A program made the translations under genes and the position numbers. Shown one piece after another: positions 8,255 to 16,106 of a DNA stretch of 64,000 bases. The notes beneath the pieces were generated by a model. It was not told where the DNA came from and made no database searches. It was given only the letters and a program-made list of their open reading frames with translations. The stretch is from Spirochaetota bacterium (GTDB lineage: Bacteria > Spirochaetota > Brachyspiria > Brachyspirales > JACRPF01), in the NCBI GenBank assembly GCA_016214035.1, contig JACRPF010000022.1:1-64000 (forward strand), in the 5' to 3' direction. Each line of letters starts with the position of its first letter. The first letter of the stretch is position 1.

Positions 8255-9088
8255 ATGAACAGCATTCAACGTAAATCTCTCCTATACAAAACCGCAGTAG
8301 AGTACGGCGACTACACGATAAACCACGTTGAAGGCTGTTCCCACGGCTGCATGTACCCCTGCTACGCCATGATGATGGCAAAACGATTCGGCAAGGTTAA
8401 AACATATCAGGAATGGATAGAGCCGAAGATAGTCGGGAATGCCGCCGAATTGCTTGAAAAGGAAATCCCCAAGCACAAAGACAAGATAAAATATGTTCAT
8501 TTCTGTTTCAGCACCGATCCGTTCATGTACGGATATCCCGAGATAACGGTCCTGACGATGAAACTTATTTCCATACTCAATGACCATGACATCAAATGTA
8601 CGGCCTTGACGAAAGGGCTATTACCGTCCGAGCTGCATCAGCTGAGTAAAAAGAACGAGTTCGGAATAACACTTGTTTCGCTTGACGAGAAGTTCAGGCA
8701 GGAATATGAACCCTATTCGGCGCCATACAAGGACCGTATCGGTGCGCTGTATGCTCTGCATAAAAAGGGAATAAAGACCTGGGTAAGCATTGAGCCGTAC
8801 CCGACGCCTAATTTTGTGGAACAGGATTACGGGAAAATACTTGAGTCGGTTTCCTTTGCGGACAGGATAATCTTCGGGCGGCTCAATTATAACGCAAAAG
8901 TATCGCTGTATCCGGGGTATAAAGCATTCTTCAACGAGCTCGCCGAGCAGACTATTGCGTTCACAAAAAAGCATGGGCAGGCATGTCATATCAAAGACGG
9001 TACTATAACGGATGTGGGTAGAAAATGCGGCGCTGTAGTAAAGGCTGCAATTAACAAGCACGATACAAAGACGTATATATTTGCGTAA
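8255..9088 (+). CDS. Radical-SAM-like three-Cys protein (SplB/COG1533-like), TcmP partner
   Basis: This 277-residue protein has GCSHGCMYPCYA (C28, C32, C36) in place of the usual radical-SAM CX3CX2C; the spacing here is CX3CX3C, and the sequence otherwise resembles spore photoproduct lyase-type proteins. Other conserved-looking blocks are CFSTDPFMYGYPE, CTALTKGLLP, WVSIEPYPTPN and IIFGRLNYN. Radical SAM enzymes use a [4Fe-4S] cluster to cleave SAM; whether the altered spacing still supports this is untested. It follows tcmP by 4 bp, which is the known genetic linkage for the family. Its base composition is closer to the host genome than that of the two upstream AT-rich genes, so the cassette looks mosaic. 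Confidence 0.8.
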   Translation: MNSIQRKSLLYKTAVEYGDYTINHVEGCSHGCMYPCYAMMMAKRFGKVKTYQEWIEPKIVGNAAELLEKEIPKHKDKIKYVHFCFSTDPFMYGYPEITVLTMKLISILNDHDIKCTALTKGLLPSELHQLSKKNEFGITLVSLDEKFRQEYEPYSAPYKDRIGALYALHKKGIKTWVSIEPYPTPNFVEQDYGKILESVSFADRIIFGRLNYNAKVSLYPGYKAFFNELAEQTIAFTKKHGQACHIKDGTITDVGRKCGAVVKAAINKHDTKTYIFA

Positions 9089-9518
9089 ACGAGAAATATT
9101 CTCACATCACACGCTAAGACATATTGCATCGATTATACGAGAATACATAGATACATTTTCTCAACGGTGTTATAGCACCTATATTTTATTCAAAACTGCG
9201 GTCCGAAGTTCACGAGTAGCCCATCCTGTCCATCCATTTGTCCCGGCCATCCCGCTTCAGATTCTTCTCCCATTGTGCTTTTCCCGCATGTTATTTTTTT
9301 CTTCCGCAGCGAAGATGAGCGACGCGAAAAAGCACTACAGCCGGACAGCACTGACGCACGAAAAACTCGTAACGGATAAACGCTTCGACGCTTCGCGGTA
9401 TGATATCATGTACCATCGCATCATTTTAACGCCGCCGGTGACAGCGGATAAAAAACGGTCTGCAGCTCTTTGGAATTCACGTGCACGTATTTTCCGGGCA
9501 TAGCAATATATGCAGCGG
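9089..9518. other. Gap without a convincing gene
   Basis: This 430-bp gap lies between convergent genes. A 62-codon frame starting at 9315 (MSDAKKHYSRTALTHEK...) exists but has no ribosome binding site and no recognisable relatives. No strong terminator hairpin was seen. Confidence 0.4.
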
Positions 9519-11495
9519 TCACTCCGTGATGGTGACGGAATCGGATACTGCATGAAAATGGCGTATCATATTCGTGTGCTGTTCGTCGCCGATTATGCCG
9601 ACATCGATCACATATATCTTCTGCGCGGTTCCTGCGGATCGTGCGTTACCAACATGGAGACCGCGGATATAGACTCCGGCATCCTCGGAAAAGGGAACAG
9701 TATTATAGGGTTTTGACCCTGCAGTGACATTGCTCCAGTCGCTTTTGAACATATCGGAAGCCTGTTCCGGCGGCGGCACCTTTTTCCTGACACCGAAATA
9801 TGAGCGCGCGTTACGATCCGAACCGAAAATCGCGCCATGGACATCCCAGGTCACGTTTGTCGAACCGATCGAAAATCCCATAAGAAGCTCAAGGTCGCTG
9901 TTTTTTGTAACGGGAAACACATTCGTTCCGTACCGCACCGAAAAGCCGGGGGAGGTCAGCGCAGCATTACGATCAGGCATGAACGTAAACGATACTGCCT
10001 GCAGGGCATCGGGTAGAATATCGCGGCATCCGAGAAAATCACGCCACTGCTCGAACGTGCCGTAGTAATTGATATGAATAAAGCTCGATAACAAAGCCAT
10101 GCTGGCGACACCCTGCTGCATGATATACTCGGTCGGACCGAACAGGGAAAACGTCGCTCCGCCGTTCGGCAGCGGCAGCGTATATGTGACCGCAAGCCAG
10201 TCGCAGTACATAAGAACAAATGTCCGGACGATCCAGCGGCGGCCATACCAATCGGTGTTCGTCTGTTCGTTGATCGGATTTCCCAACGAGACTATCCTCG
10301 TGCGTTCATCTGCGATGATGCGGTGCATCGGATAACCCTTCAGCAGCATGTCATTATATTGTTTCGCATCATTGATCACATTCGTCGAACCGTACGGATA
10401 CGGGACCGACACCCTTGAAAATATCATCCCCGCAAGTTCGCCGTATTCCACGGTTCCGCTGCCATTAAGCGCCGTACTCTCCCGTTTTTCCGGAGCGAAC
10501 GAATCCCATTGCTTCTTCGAGCCTTCAGCGATCAGAAGCGGGAAGGTACTTCTGTTCTCGTGCATAATGACGTCAGCTGCATCCGGCGCTGTCGGGAAAA
10601 CACCTTCGGAACGCCCGGAAAAGAGCCGGGTGATATGATATATGTTCGTCTGCATGACCGCACTGTTGAACTCGATACGAAGATCGGACAGGGTCTTCGG
10701 AAGCGCAACCGTAACATCACAGGATTCAATCGCTTTTGTGGTGAGGTTGGCGATCTGGTACTTCATCCGGGCGTGATGTGTTGCGGTCAACGGTGCCGCC
10801 AGGACCTCACTGATGGGAAGCGCATAATTCAGGTTCTCATTTTCAGACTTCCGCAGCACTATTCCTATGATTTTTCCTTCACGGTCGAGCAATGGACCGC
10901 CGCTGTTGCCGTGAGACGCCGCCGCTGAGAATCGCAGGAACGACCATGCGCCGTTCTCCTCCTCACGGGTCATCGACGTCAAAAGCCCGTCGCGTATGAT
11001 AACACCTTCGCCGTACGCATTTCCTACGGCGAATACCGTATCATGCAGTTTCGGTGTCTCGTTGATCACAAGCGTATTTGTCACGCTGCAATTCGACACA
11101 CTGAACACGATAAAATCACGGGCTGTAGAATACTTCCCGACCTTACTGATAGTGTAAATCCTGCCCGATTTATCCCTGAGAAAAACATCGCCGAAAAAAG
11201 TGAGCGTATGAGCGGAAAAGACATGCGCTGCGGATACAAAACGATTCGGCGCGATGGCAAACGCCGTACCGATCGAATAATACGCATCATTACGGACTGA
11301 GAACGGAATAAGCGTTAACGGAAGCGGTTTTTCGTACGTAATGTCATCATCCGCCGGCTTTGCGACCACGACTTCGAATACCGAGTCCCGGATCGATGCG
11401 AGCACGGGATCAGGAAGAACCGCAGCATGCGTGCTATATCCGAACAGCAGGAAAAGTATGACGACAGTTCCGAAATGTATGTTTCCCCTTTTCAT
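9519..11495 (-). CDS. Secreted trypsin-like serine protease (S1/DegP-like) with large C-terminal extension
   Basis: An N-terminal signal peptide (hydrophobic 9-20, ending STHAA) sends this 658-residue protein out of the cytoplasm. A chymotrypsin-fold protease domain occupies about residues 35-240, with a complete triad: His91 in SAAHVF, Asp127 in ARDFIVF and Ser198 in SHGNSGGPLL. The remaining 400 residues have no PDZ-like region I can recognise. They are rich in aromatic and Asn/Thr positions and may be a substrate or surface-binding region. The upstream SD is weak (GAGCT). The gene stands alone and is transcribed leftward. Substrate and exact location (periplasm or outside) are unknown. Confidence 0.85.
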   Translation of the reverse strand: MKRGNIHFGTVVILFLLFGYSTHAAVLPDPVLASIRDSVFEVVVAKPADDDITYEKPLPLTLIPFSVRNDAYYSIGTAFAIAPNRFVSAAHVFSAHTLTFFGDVFLRDKSGRIYTISKVGKYSTARDFIVFSVSNCSVTNTLVINETPKLHDTVFAVGNAYGEGVIIRDGLLTSMTREEENGAWSFLRFSAAASHGNSGGPLLDREGKIIGIVLRKSENENLNYALPISEVLAAPLTATHHARMKYQIANLTTKAIESCDVTVALPKTLSDLRIEFNSAVMQTNIYHITRLFSGRSEGVFPTAPDAADVIMHENRSTFPLLIAEGSKKQWDSFAPEKRESTALNGSGTVEYGELAGMIFSRVSVPYPYGSTNVINDAKQYNDMLLKGYPMHRIIADERTRIVSLGNPINEQTNTDWYGRRWIVRTFVLMYCDWLAVTYTLPLPNGGATFSLFGPTEYIMQQGVASMALLSSFIHINYYGTFEQWRDFLGCRDILPDALQAVSFTFMPDRNAALTSPGFSVRYGTNVFPVTKNSDLELLMGFSIGSTNVTWDVHGAIFGSDRNARSYFGVRKKVPPPEQASDMFKSDWSNVTAGSKPYNTVPFSEDAGVYIRGLHVGNARSAGTAQKIYVIDVGIIGDEQHTNMIRHFHAVSDSVTITE

Positions 11496-11524
11496 ACTAG
11501 CTCATGCCGGCCGGCGGCCGCCCA

Positions 11525-11629
11525 TCATTTTGTCCCCAGCAGCACCGTAGAGAACCAGGGGACATAGGTGATGATGAGGAGCAGGACGATCTGCAAAATG
11601 GATAAGACATTCTTTTTCGTCGCATATCA
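11525..11629 (-). pseudogene. Relic of the 3' end of a TRAP transporter large permease gene (DctM)
   Basis: On the minus strand, an unannotated frame ending in TGA at 11527-11525 reads KKNVLSILQIVLLLIITYV and then PWFSTVLLGTK-stop. The pattern ILQIxLLLxITYxPWxS is the typical extreme C-terminus of DctM-type permeases. The frame closes upstream at 11630-11632, so only about 34 codons survive. It lies immediately upstream of the protease gene and is probably the scar of a lost transporter. Confidence 0.5.
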
Positions 11630-11859
11630 TTACATATAGTGTAACGCAACCTATCCGCCACGTCAAGCTGTATTTACTGCATGCGGGCCATCACATGTTG
11701 ACGCACTCTGCATATCACATCTTATCGGCGCATAACCACGCATGCATACCATCTGTAGGCAGAGCCGTACGGGCGCTTTCATATCTGCCCGTTTTCCGCA
11801 TCGCCACATGACCATTTCTGGAAACTCCAGCCCATATGTTATCTCTCAACCGTGCAGCG

Positions 11860-12069
11860 GACGGTTTTCTCGATCGAGCGGACGGCTTTCTCGACCGAGC
11901 GGATGGTTTTCTTGATCGAGCGGATGGTTTTCTTGATCGAGCAGACGGTTTTCTCAACAAAGAAAATGCTTTTCTCGATCGAGCGGAAGACTTTCTCAAC
12001 AAAGAAAATGGCTTTCTCGATGAAGAAAATGGTTTTCTTTGTCGGGAAAATGATTTTCTTTGGGGGGCG
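11860..12069. repeat. Ten-copy 21-bp tandem repeat (minisatellite)
   Basis: There are ten consecutive 21-bp units of the type GAYGGTTTTCTYGATCGAGCG. The first four are nearly identical and later ones alternate with an AACAAAGAA variant. Because 21 is a multiple of three, several frames stay open across it. The + frame from 11836 gives heptads of DGFLDRA/NGFLNKE, another + frame gives MVFLIER, and the minus frame gives SARSRKP. No good ribosome binding site precedes any of them. The array ends 26 bp before the hairpin of a terminator that belongs to the gene at 12160-12590. The rest of 11630-12080 has no other gene. Confidence 0.8.
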
Positions 12070-12080
12070 GATTCAGCTTA

Positions 12081-12135
12081 GGCAAAAAAAAAGACCCCGT
12101 AACCCATATCCGGATTTCCGGATTGGGTTACGGGG
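12081..12135 (-). terminator. Rho-independent terminator of the 12160-12590 gene
   Basis: CCCCGTAACCCA (12095-12106) pairs perfectly with TGGGTTACGGGG (12124-12135). On the minus strand it is followed by a run of nine T (12092-12084). The shorter CTTTT on the other side would give weak termination of rightward transcripts. Confidence 0.85.
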
Positions 12136-12159
12136 CTTTTCGGGAGATGATCTGTTCCG

Positions 12160-12590
12160 TCATGCGGTCTTTTTCGACGATTCAACTGCAGGGGCTGCGC
12201 TATACTGCTTCCGCGCCGGTGATACCCGGCTGCGCAGACGCGCGGTCAGGCGGCCCAGTCCGCTGGTCTTGCCGAAGAGTCCCGTCACCAGGTCCACCGT
12301 TGACGAAGCGTTGCGGTACGCCTTGTCGAATACCGCATTCGTTCTCTCAGTGGTCTCGAGCATTCTGAGCTTCATAAGCTCGTGCTCGCTCCCGGCTCCG
12401 GTTGCCGCATCGGCGTCGGCATTGAGCCCGGCTCGCTCCCGGCTCCGGTTGCCGCATCGGCGTCGGCATTGAGCCCGACCAGAAGCTGGTCGATGTTCAT
12501 GCCGCGGCTCACCAATGCGTCCCTGTTCGTCTCCACGAAGTCGATAACCGCTCCGCAGAATCCGATAACCTCAGTCTTTGTGTGTGCCAT
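12160..12590 (-). pseudogene. Small conserved-looking protein split by a 47-bp tandem duplication
   Basis: AAGGAGG lies 7 bases before the ATG at 12590. The first frame reads MAHTKTEVIGFCGAVIDFV... and ends at 12372 after 72 residues. The second half (LRMLETTERTNAVFDKAYRNASSTVDLVTGLFG...) continues in another frame to 12160. The cause is visible: 12384-12430 and 12431-12477 are identical 47-bp copies. Removing one restores a single frame of about 127 residues that reads through ...GSEHELMKLRMLE.... I do not recognise the family. The restored protein would be a helical protein with a Lys/Arg-rich tail. A strong terminator follows. The locus could be a recent pseudogene, a reversible on/off state, or an assembly duplication. 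Confidence 0.75.
12384..12477. repeat. 47-bp perfect tandem duplication
   Basis: Copies are 12384-12430 and 12431-12477, each starting GCTCGCTCCCGGCTCCGG. The length is not a multiple of three, so the duplication shifts the reading frame of the gene it lies in. Confidence 0.9.
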
Positions 12591-12759
12591 AAAGCACCTC
12601 CTTAAATTATTTTGTAAGATTCATGACTTTTTTCATCACGCGCGCTTGACTTTTTTTCATGTCCTTACGATATTATATACGTATTAGTGTTGCAGTTAGA
12701 GATCTTTTTTTCGATATTGTTCTCTGAATATATACAGTTTCAATCAACCGCCACTCCCG

Positions 12760-12820
12760 TCATTGCGAGCCCGCAGGGCGAAGCAGTCTATCCTTAGGTT
12801 TTGCGGATTGCTTCGCCGCC
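12760..12820. repeat. GTCATTGCGAG...GCTTCGCC dispersed-type palindrome
   Basis: GTCATTGCGAGCCCGCAGGG is followed by GGCGAAGCA and, about 30 bp later, its inverse TGCTTCGCC. Elements of this wording are common intergenic repeats in environmental bacterial genomes. Only one copy is present here. Confidence 0.45.
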
Positions 12821-12910
12821 GCCGTACGGTTCCCCGCTATGACTTTATCGCCGGATGATTTCCGTATCTGTAAGGAACATATATATTCAGAGTTGGCAAA
12901 TAAAAATGAA

Positions 12911-12952
12911 CACCCTTTCCCCTTAAAAAGGGGAAAGGGCCGGGGATAGGGG
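12911..12952. repeat. CCCTTTCCCC palindrome, copy 2
   Basis: CCCTTTCCCCTT (12913-12924) pairs perfectly with AAGGGGAAAGGG (12928-12939), followed by CCGGGGATAGGGG. Its final AGGGG lies about 5-6 bases before the ATG of the sigma factor gene and may act as that gene's ribosome binding site. Confidence 0.65.
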
Positions 12953-12958
12953 TTGATT

Positions 12959-13957
12959 ATGATTACAAAAACAATTTCTCCAACAGCACAACTCGACGAC
13001 GCCGTCCTCATCAACGGCATCCTTGCCAACAACATTCGCTGCTATCGCCTCTTCCAGAACCGCTATTTCACCTATATCAAACATCTTTTCGCCCGCTGGA
13101 TCAACGACGCATCCGACGCTGAAGAACTTTCCTGCGACGTTATGATGAAAGTTATCAACACTATCGACCGATTCGACGCGGCGAAGGGAAATATGCGCCT
13201 CTGGATTTACGTCATCGCCCTCAATACCCGTAACGACTATCTCCGCAAGCTCGCCGCCCGCGAGGAAGAAGCGAAAATGTTATCACTCGACGAGCCGGTA
13301 TCCTCCGGCAGCGACATGCTCCGCATCGATTTTCTTGTCGACACGAGTTCGGACAGCTCCGAATCATCATCATCTTCTGCGTATACGTCCAATCCGGCGC
13401 TTGCCGCAGCACAGGAAGTCATCAACGGCCTCTCGGCGGACACGCGGTATATTCTCCAGATGCATGAGGACGGCTATATGTCATCGGAAATAGCGGCAAC
13501 GGTACAGAAACCGGAGGGGACGATACGGAGCATCTGCTCGCGCATCAAAAAGGTCATTCGCACGGCATATGATAAGGTCATGGACAACAAAGAGCACGGG
13601 GCCTTGGTCACTGAGCCCTGTCGAAGTGCGGCCCCGTGTGTATCACGCGATGAGACCACGCCTGCGGTAAACGCTCCGGCTGATGTATGTGTAGCTAGCT
13701 CTGCGTCATGGAGGACAAGGGCTCATCCCTCGACTCCGCTCGGGAACCGTGAGCCCTTGTCCTCCATGACGCATGTCACCCCCGCTGTCACCATCATCCG
13801 CACACTGCTGTCATATTTCGGGGCGGTGTACCGATGCCCACAACTCGTGGATATTGTTACAAACCGGTCGAATATTGTTCCATACCCGGACGTGTTTGCC
13901 GATATTCCTTACTCAACTCTTCCGACGAACAGCGTATTGCCCCCCGTGCCGACATAG
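12959..13957 (+). CDS. ECF-type RNA polymerase sigma factor with repeat-derived C-terminal extension
   Basis: Region 2 is seen in DAEELSCDVMMKVINTIDRFDAAKGNMRLWIYVIALNTRNDYLRK (about residues 55-100). A Ser-rich linker (SDSSESSSSS) follows. Region 4 is a helix-turn-helix near GYMSSEIAATVQKPEGTIRSICSRIKKVI (about 175-205). The natural protein probably ended near KVMDNKEHG (about residue 213). The remaining 120 residues are encoded by two inserted hairpin elements (13595-13638, 13702-13773) and by sequence antisense to the next gene's 3' end. The ATG at 12959 is preferred over an in-frame TTG at 12953. The last 49 bp overlap the convergent Asp-box gene. No anti-sigma gene adjoins it. Confidence 0.8.
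   Translation: MITKTISPTAQLDDAVLINGILANNIRCYRLFQNRYFTYIKHLFARWINDASDAEELSCDVMMKVINTIDRFDAAKGNMRLWIYVIALNTRNDYLRKLAAREEEAKMLSLDEPVSSGSDMLRIDFLVDTSSDSSESSSSSAYTSNPALAAAQEVINGLSADTRYILQMHEDGYMSSEIAATVQKPEGTIRSICSRIKKVIRTAYDKVMDNKEHGALVTEPCRSAAPCVSRDETTPAVNAPADVCVASSASWRTRAHPSTPLGNREPLSSMTHVTPAVTIIRTLLSYFGAVYRCPQLVDIVTNRSNIVPYPDVFADIPYSTLPTNSVLPPVPT
13595..13638. repeat. Palindromic element with CTGAGCCCTGTCGAAG core
   Basis: CACGGGGCC (13595-13603) pairs with GGCCCCGTG (13630-13638). The loop is a variant of the CTTCGACAGGCTCAGT core seen at 3650-3680. It lies inside the 3' part of the sigma factor frame. Confidence 0.65.
13702..13773. repeat. Perfect 24-bp inverted repeat with CTCGACTCCGCTCGGG loop
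   Basis: Positions 13702-13725 and 13750-13773 are exact reverse complements around a 24-base loop that closely matches the loop at 4685-4710. The element is read in frame as part of the sigma factor's C-terminal extension (WRTRAHPSTPLGNREPLSS). Confidence 0.8.
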
Positions 13958-16080
13958 AGCCGCTTTCTGTCGTGCGGGTCGACGGTGATGCAGCTGATGT
14001 TCCGGTTATACAGCGACGGACTGTTGAGCGGCTTCCAGCTCTTCCCGCCGTCCATACTCATGTGAACGCCGCTGCCGATATTGCCGTCGTGATACGGATG
14101 GTCGGTATAGCCCGCATAGACGATATTCGGGTTCATAGCATCGATGACGATAACATCGGCGAAACGATTTTTGATAAGCTCCTCCCATGTCGCGCCGCCG
14201 TCGCGGCTTACGTGGATGCCGCCCATGAAGGAAACATCGCCGCGCCGTGCCTCGCGCGTTGCCGCGAACATGGTCTCCGGGTCCGCCGGGGATACCGCGA
14301 GAGCGCGCATCTCACCGAGCGTTTTGAGATTGCCGGTTTCACGCCACGTACGTCCCGCATCGTCGCTCCGGTACATCGTGTTTTCCTTTCTGAGCACACA
14401 CCGGAGATGCGCCGGTTTGCCCGGCGCTGCGGCGAGCACGAGCGATCCCTGAACCGAAGGTATTCCTTCGCAGATGCGCCATGATCTTCCGTCATCATCG
14501 CTTGCATACACGCCTTTCTTCTCGACGGTGGTCACCAGCCGCCGTGTTCCGTCATTGTTCCGCGCAAGCACGAGGTTTGCCGTCCGCGATGCCGGAATGC
14601 CGGTCTCGGGAGTGCCTATCTTCGTCCAGGTAAGACCTTCATCGCGCGATTCGGCGATGGCGCCGGCGTCGGTGTTGTCCTGTTCGCCGAATGCGCCCCA
14701 GATATGCCGCGCATCGTCCGGATCGAAGACGAGTTCGAATATCGTGCCCATGCCTTTGCCCGGATGCACGCGCCTGAACGTCGCGCCCGCGTCCGCCGAG
14801 AGGAGCAGGTTCACATCCATGCAGCTTACGAATATCTTTTTCGGGTCCTGCGGATGCACGTATGTCTTACGCACGCAGAGGATCTCGTAGCCCCGCGTTG
14901 CCATCCGCCCGTCCGGCAGCAGTCTGCTGTACGCCTCATGCCACGTTGCGCCGCCGTCCTTCGTGGTGTAGATGTTTCCCGGCGTTCCCGCATACAGGAT
15001 GTCGGGATTCTTCAGCGACATCGACATGCATTCGATGGTGGGCCCCCAGAAATCGATCCAGCCGTATGCCGGGTTCGCGTTCGTCCGCATGAGTGAACGG
15101 TTCCACGTTTTCCCGCCGTCGACGGTCTTGTATACACCGTCGGATACCCAGGCGATGCCGCCCGTGTACGCGATGTCCGGATTCTCGGGATGCACGGCGA
15201 TGCAGTCGTATTGCGCGGTAAGTTTCCACGAACCTTTGCCTACCGAATCGATAAGCCCGCCCGACGCTTTACGCCACGTCATGCCGCCGTCATCCGAACG
15301 GAATATACCTCCCGACCACGGTGTCTCGCCCGGTTTGGCGAACATGCTGATATAGATGACATCGGGTTTCGATCGGCACACCGCCATCCGGCGCACCGAT
15401 TGATGCGGCAGTCCGTCGACGGTCTTCTTCCACGATACGCCGCCGTCGGTACTCTGGAAAAATCCGTACTGACAGCACAGATAGAGATGTTGTGAGTCGC
15501 GGCTGTCAATCTGAAGCGCGGTGACGTACGCGTCCTTCGGTATCGACGTTTCGTCGTTCACACGCGACCAGTTCGCTCCGCCGTCCGTCGAGCGGTACAC
15601 CGAACCTGCACCGTCCTTCCTCGGGCGGGGACGTCCGATACCCGCATAGATCGTCTCCGGATTTATTTCATCGATCGTGAGCGTGCTTATCGGTGCGCTA
15701 TAGGAATATCCCTGTTTCTTCGGGAAGCCGTTGCGCAGTATGTTCCACGATTTTCCGCCGTTGTCGCTCTTGTACACGCCGTACTGACAGCCGGCATACA
15801 CGATGGACGGGTTCTTCGGGTGTTCAGCCATGCACTCGACATAGTAATCCTCAAGCCCGTCGTTGTATGTCGCATACGTTCCGCCGCCGTCAAGCGATTT
15901 ATACACGCCGCCCACGTCGCCGCCCACAAAGACGGTACGCTCCTCGTGTCGGCTCGCAAGTATCGACTGCACCCAGCCGCCGCCGCCCGGGCCGATGTTT
16001 TTCCACGCAACCGGTACTACCGCAGTATCTCCGGCGAAAAGCGCTGCTGCACAAAATGTCATGAACAAAAAATGACGCAT
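13909..16080 (-). CDS. Secreted Asp-box (BNR/GH74-like) beta-propeller protein
   Basis: This 723-residue protein has a signal peptide (MRHFLFMTFCAAALFAGD). About thirteen Asp boxes of the type S-x-D-x-G-x-x-W are spread along its length: SLDGGGTY, SDNGGKSW, STDGGANW, STDGGVSW, SDDGGMTW, TVDGGKTW, TKDGGATW, SRDEGLTW, SDDAGRTW, SRDGGATW, SMDGGKSW and others. Between them NPDIVYAG-type strands repeat. This is the double seven-bladed propeller layout of GH74 xyloglucanases and sortilin-like proteins. Whether it is catalytic is unclear, since I cannot place the two catalytic Asp residues with confidence. It is 26 bp downstream of the ankyrin-epimerase gene in the same orientation, so the two probably form an operon acting on exported glycans. 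Confidence 0.85.
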   Translation of the reverse strand: MRHFLFMTFCAAALFAGDTAVVPVAWKNIGPGGGGWVQSILASRHEERTVFVGGDVGGVYKSLDGGGTYATYNDGLEDYYVECMAEHPKNPSIVYAGCQYGVYKSDNGGKSWNILRNGFPKKQGYSYSAPISTLTIDEINPETIYAGIGRPRPRKDGAGSVYRSTDGGANWSRVNDETSIPKDAYVTALQIDSRDSQHLYLCCQYGFFQSTDGGVSWKKTVDGLPHQSVRRMAVCRSKPDVIYISMFAKPGETPWSGGIFRSDDGGMTWRKASGGLIDSVGKGSWKLTAQYDCIAVHPENPDIAYTGGIAWVSDGVYKTVDGGKTWNRSLMRTNANPAYGWIDFWGPTIECMSMSLKNPDILYAGTPGNIYTTKDGGATWHEAYSRLLPDGRMATRGYEILCVRKTYVHPQDPKKIFVSCMDVNLLLSADAGATFRRVHPGKGMGTIFELVFDPDDARHIWGAFGEQDNTDAGAIAESRDEGLTWTKIGTPETGIPASRTANLVLARNNDGTRRLVTTVEKKGVYASDDDGRSWRICEGIPSVQGSLVLAAAPGKPAHLRCVLRKENTMYRSDDAGRTWRETGNLKTLGEMRALAVSPADPETMFAATREARRGDVSFMGGIHVSRDGGATWEELIKNRFADVIVIDAMNPNIVYAGYTDHPYHDGNIGSGVHMSMDGGKSWKPLNSPSLYNRNISCITVDPHDRKRLYVGTGGNTLFVGRVE

Positions 16081-16106
16081 GTGATCCTCCGTCGATGTGA
16101 TATGAT

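Noticed and set aside
9081-9503. A 140-codon plus-strand frame after the three-Cys gene
   Set aside because: It overlaps the preceding gene's end, has no RBS and no family resemblance. A shorter frame from 9315 is equally unsupported.
11715-12002. A 95-codon minus-strand frame through the 21-bp repeats
   Set aside because: It is open because the repeat unit is a multiple of three; no start signal or bias supports it.
11860-12069. CRISPR-like array
   Set aside because: Units are contiguous 21-mers without spacers, and no cas genes are nearby.
12953-12955. TTG start for the sigma factor
   Set aside because: It lies inside the likely RBS; the ATG at 12959 has usable spacing to AGGGG.
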